A stretch of DNA of 8,256 bases from Balneolaceae bacterium SMO_bin1 (GTDB lineage: Bacteria; Bacteroidota; Rhodothermia; Balneolales; Balneolaceae), in NCBI GenBank assembly GCA_003123965.1, contig NNSL01000362.1:1-8256 (forward strand). Direction: 5' to 3'. The notes under the pieces were generated by a model, which worked only from the letters and a program-made list of their open reading frames with translations, was not told the DNA's origin and did not search any database. Below are positions 7,828 through 8,256 of this stretch, piece by piece (within the stretch, counting starts at the first letter, position 1; each line of letters starts with the position of its first letter). A program made the position numbers and the translations under genes.

Positions 7828-7986
7828 TATTGGAAACCAAGAGGGCAGGTTTGAAAATAAATTTCGCAGTATTTTTTGCCCTTTATAGGCCTTAGAGTAA
7901 AGATATTAGCGTTGGCGAAAATTTTTCTATTCCGTGTGGTTTATTTGGAACAGTCCTTGTCAATATGGTAGTGAAAGCAGCAAAGG

Positions 7987-8001
7987 ACTTAACCCTTAAG
8001 T
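7987..8001. promoter_or_regulatory. Inverted repeat in the porin leader
   Basis: ACTTAA-CCC-TTAAGT is a perfect 6-bp dyad with a 3-base loop, 31 bp before the ATG at 8033. It could be an operator or a small leader hairpin. It is AT-rich and short, so chance is possible. Confidence 0.25.
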
Positions 8002-8032
8002 AATCTACATCCCAAAAAAAACAGCTACTATT

Positions 8033-8256
8033 ATGAAACAAACAATCACATACCTAACCCTCGTACTTGTCGCATTCGTCCTGAGTGCGGGAAGCCTATT
8101 CGCGCAATCCGATCGTGCGCTGCAATATTTTACGCATCCCGATCAGCGTGGCCTCAACCAGTTTGAAGCCCCGTTTTATACTGACGTCGATTTTGACGGA
8201 CTCGAAGTTCGCCTCGGCGCAGCCAATACCCTTGCAGTTTCAAGCCATTGAGCATG
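8033..8256 (+). CDS. Porin-like outer-membrane protein, N-terminal fragment (cut by window, frameshifted)
   Basis: The first residues form a clear signal peptide: MKQT, a hydrophobic core YLTLVLVAFVLSAG, and a cleavage-like LFAQ near residues 22-25. Next come RALQYFTHPDQRGLNQFEAP and VDFDGLEVRLGAANT. This fits the start of porins seen in Balneolota/Bacteroidota (OprP/O-like), where the first barrel strand follows; the assignment is from recollection. As written the frame ends at 8251 with an out-of-family tail (LAVSSH). Dropping one C from the run at 8229-8231 gives LQFQAIEH, which continues the expected strand, and keeps the frame open to the window end. I read this as a full-length porin interrupted by a one-base indel. 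The ATG has only AT-rich sequence upstream and no Shine-Dalgarno. Confidence 0.72.

Larger units (their letters stand above)
7459..8032. other. 574-bp divergent intergenic region
   Basis: The region separates the minus-strand membrane gene pair from the plus-strand porin-like gene, so it should carry promoters for both. The only ORF of note, at 7558-7740 (60 aa, plus), shows no recognisable domain or ribosome site and is not called. The right half is AT-rich and holds two similar inverted repeats (7781-7796 and 7812-7827) and a third, different one close to the porin start (7987-8001). No clear -35/-10 pair was found on either strand. Confidence 0.5.

Noticed and set aside
1..8256. CRISPR array, insertion sequence, tRNA or defence system
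   Set aside because: No direct-repeat array, transposase, terminal repeats, cloverleaf or defence-type domain was seen on either strand.

Overview
The window looks like a chromosomal stretch from a Bacteroidota-like bacterium, probably Balneolota/Rhodothermia. This is an inference from protein style and weak or absent Shine-Dalgarno sequences at most starts, because there is no rRNA or other marker. A typical porin N-terminus of that group starts at the right edge. GC looks moderate. No mobile element, CRISPR array, tRNA or rRNA was seen.

Left block, plus strand (1-1542): a compact set of four genes. They are the C-terminal part of a polytopic membrane protein cut by the window edge, a DUF3565 protein of about 69 aa with a CGHxxHxRH...CxxC pattern, and two short tandem membrane proteins. 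The two membrane proteins share GWIxQxxxGxxxWMxP and a preceding histidine. They resemble pieces of heme-copper (cbb3-type) oxidase subunit I or NnrS. Junctions are a 7-nt gap followed by two TGATG stop/start overlaps, so this is almost certainly one operon with translational coupling.

Middle block, plus strand (1599-3739): an acetyl-CoA hydrolase/CoA-transferase family gene (AbfT-like), interrupted by one extra base near 2086-2092, then an intact NmrA-like NAD(P)-binding protein 13 nt downstream.

Right block, minus strand (about 3793-7458): a patatin-POTRA-beta-barrel protein of the PlpD/type Vd kind converges on the NmrA gene. Its deposited frame ends early because a base appears to be missing near 3936-3950; restoring it recovers a proper outer-membrane C-terminus ending in Phe. 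Upstream lie two overlapping or adjacent unknown membrane protein genes of 292 aa and about 125-141 aa.

Right edge (7459-8256): a 574-bp gene-free region with a pair of similar inverted repeats spaced 31 bp apart, followed by the start of a porin-like outer-membrane gene. That gene also shows a one-base frameshift, at a C run (8229-8231).

Three single-base frameshifts in 8.3 kb, in otherwise well-conserved genes, point more to indel errors in the assembly than to gene decay. I did not find a convincing new multi-gene system. The points most worth checking are the cbb3-like mini-subunit/DUF3565 operon, the possible ATT start at 6593, and the paired operator-like repeats.
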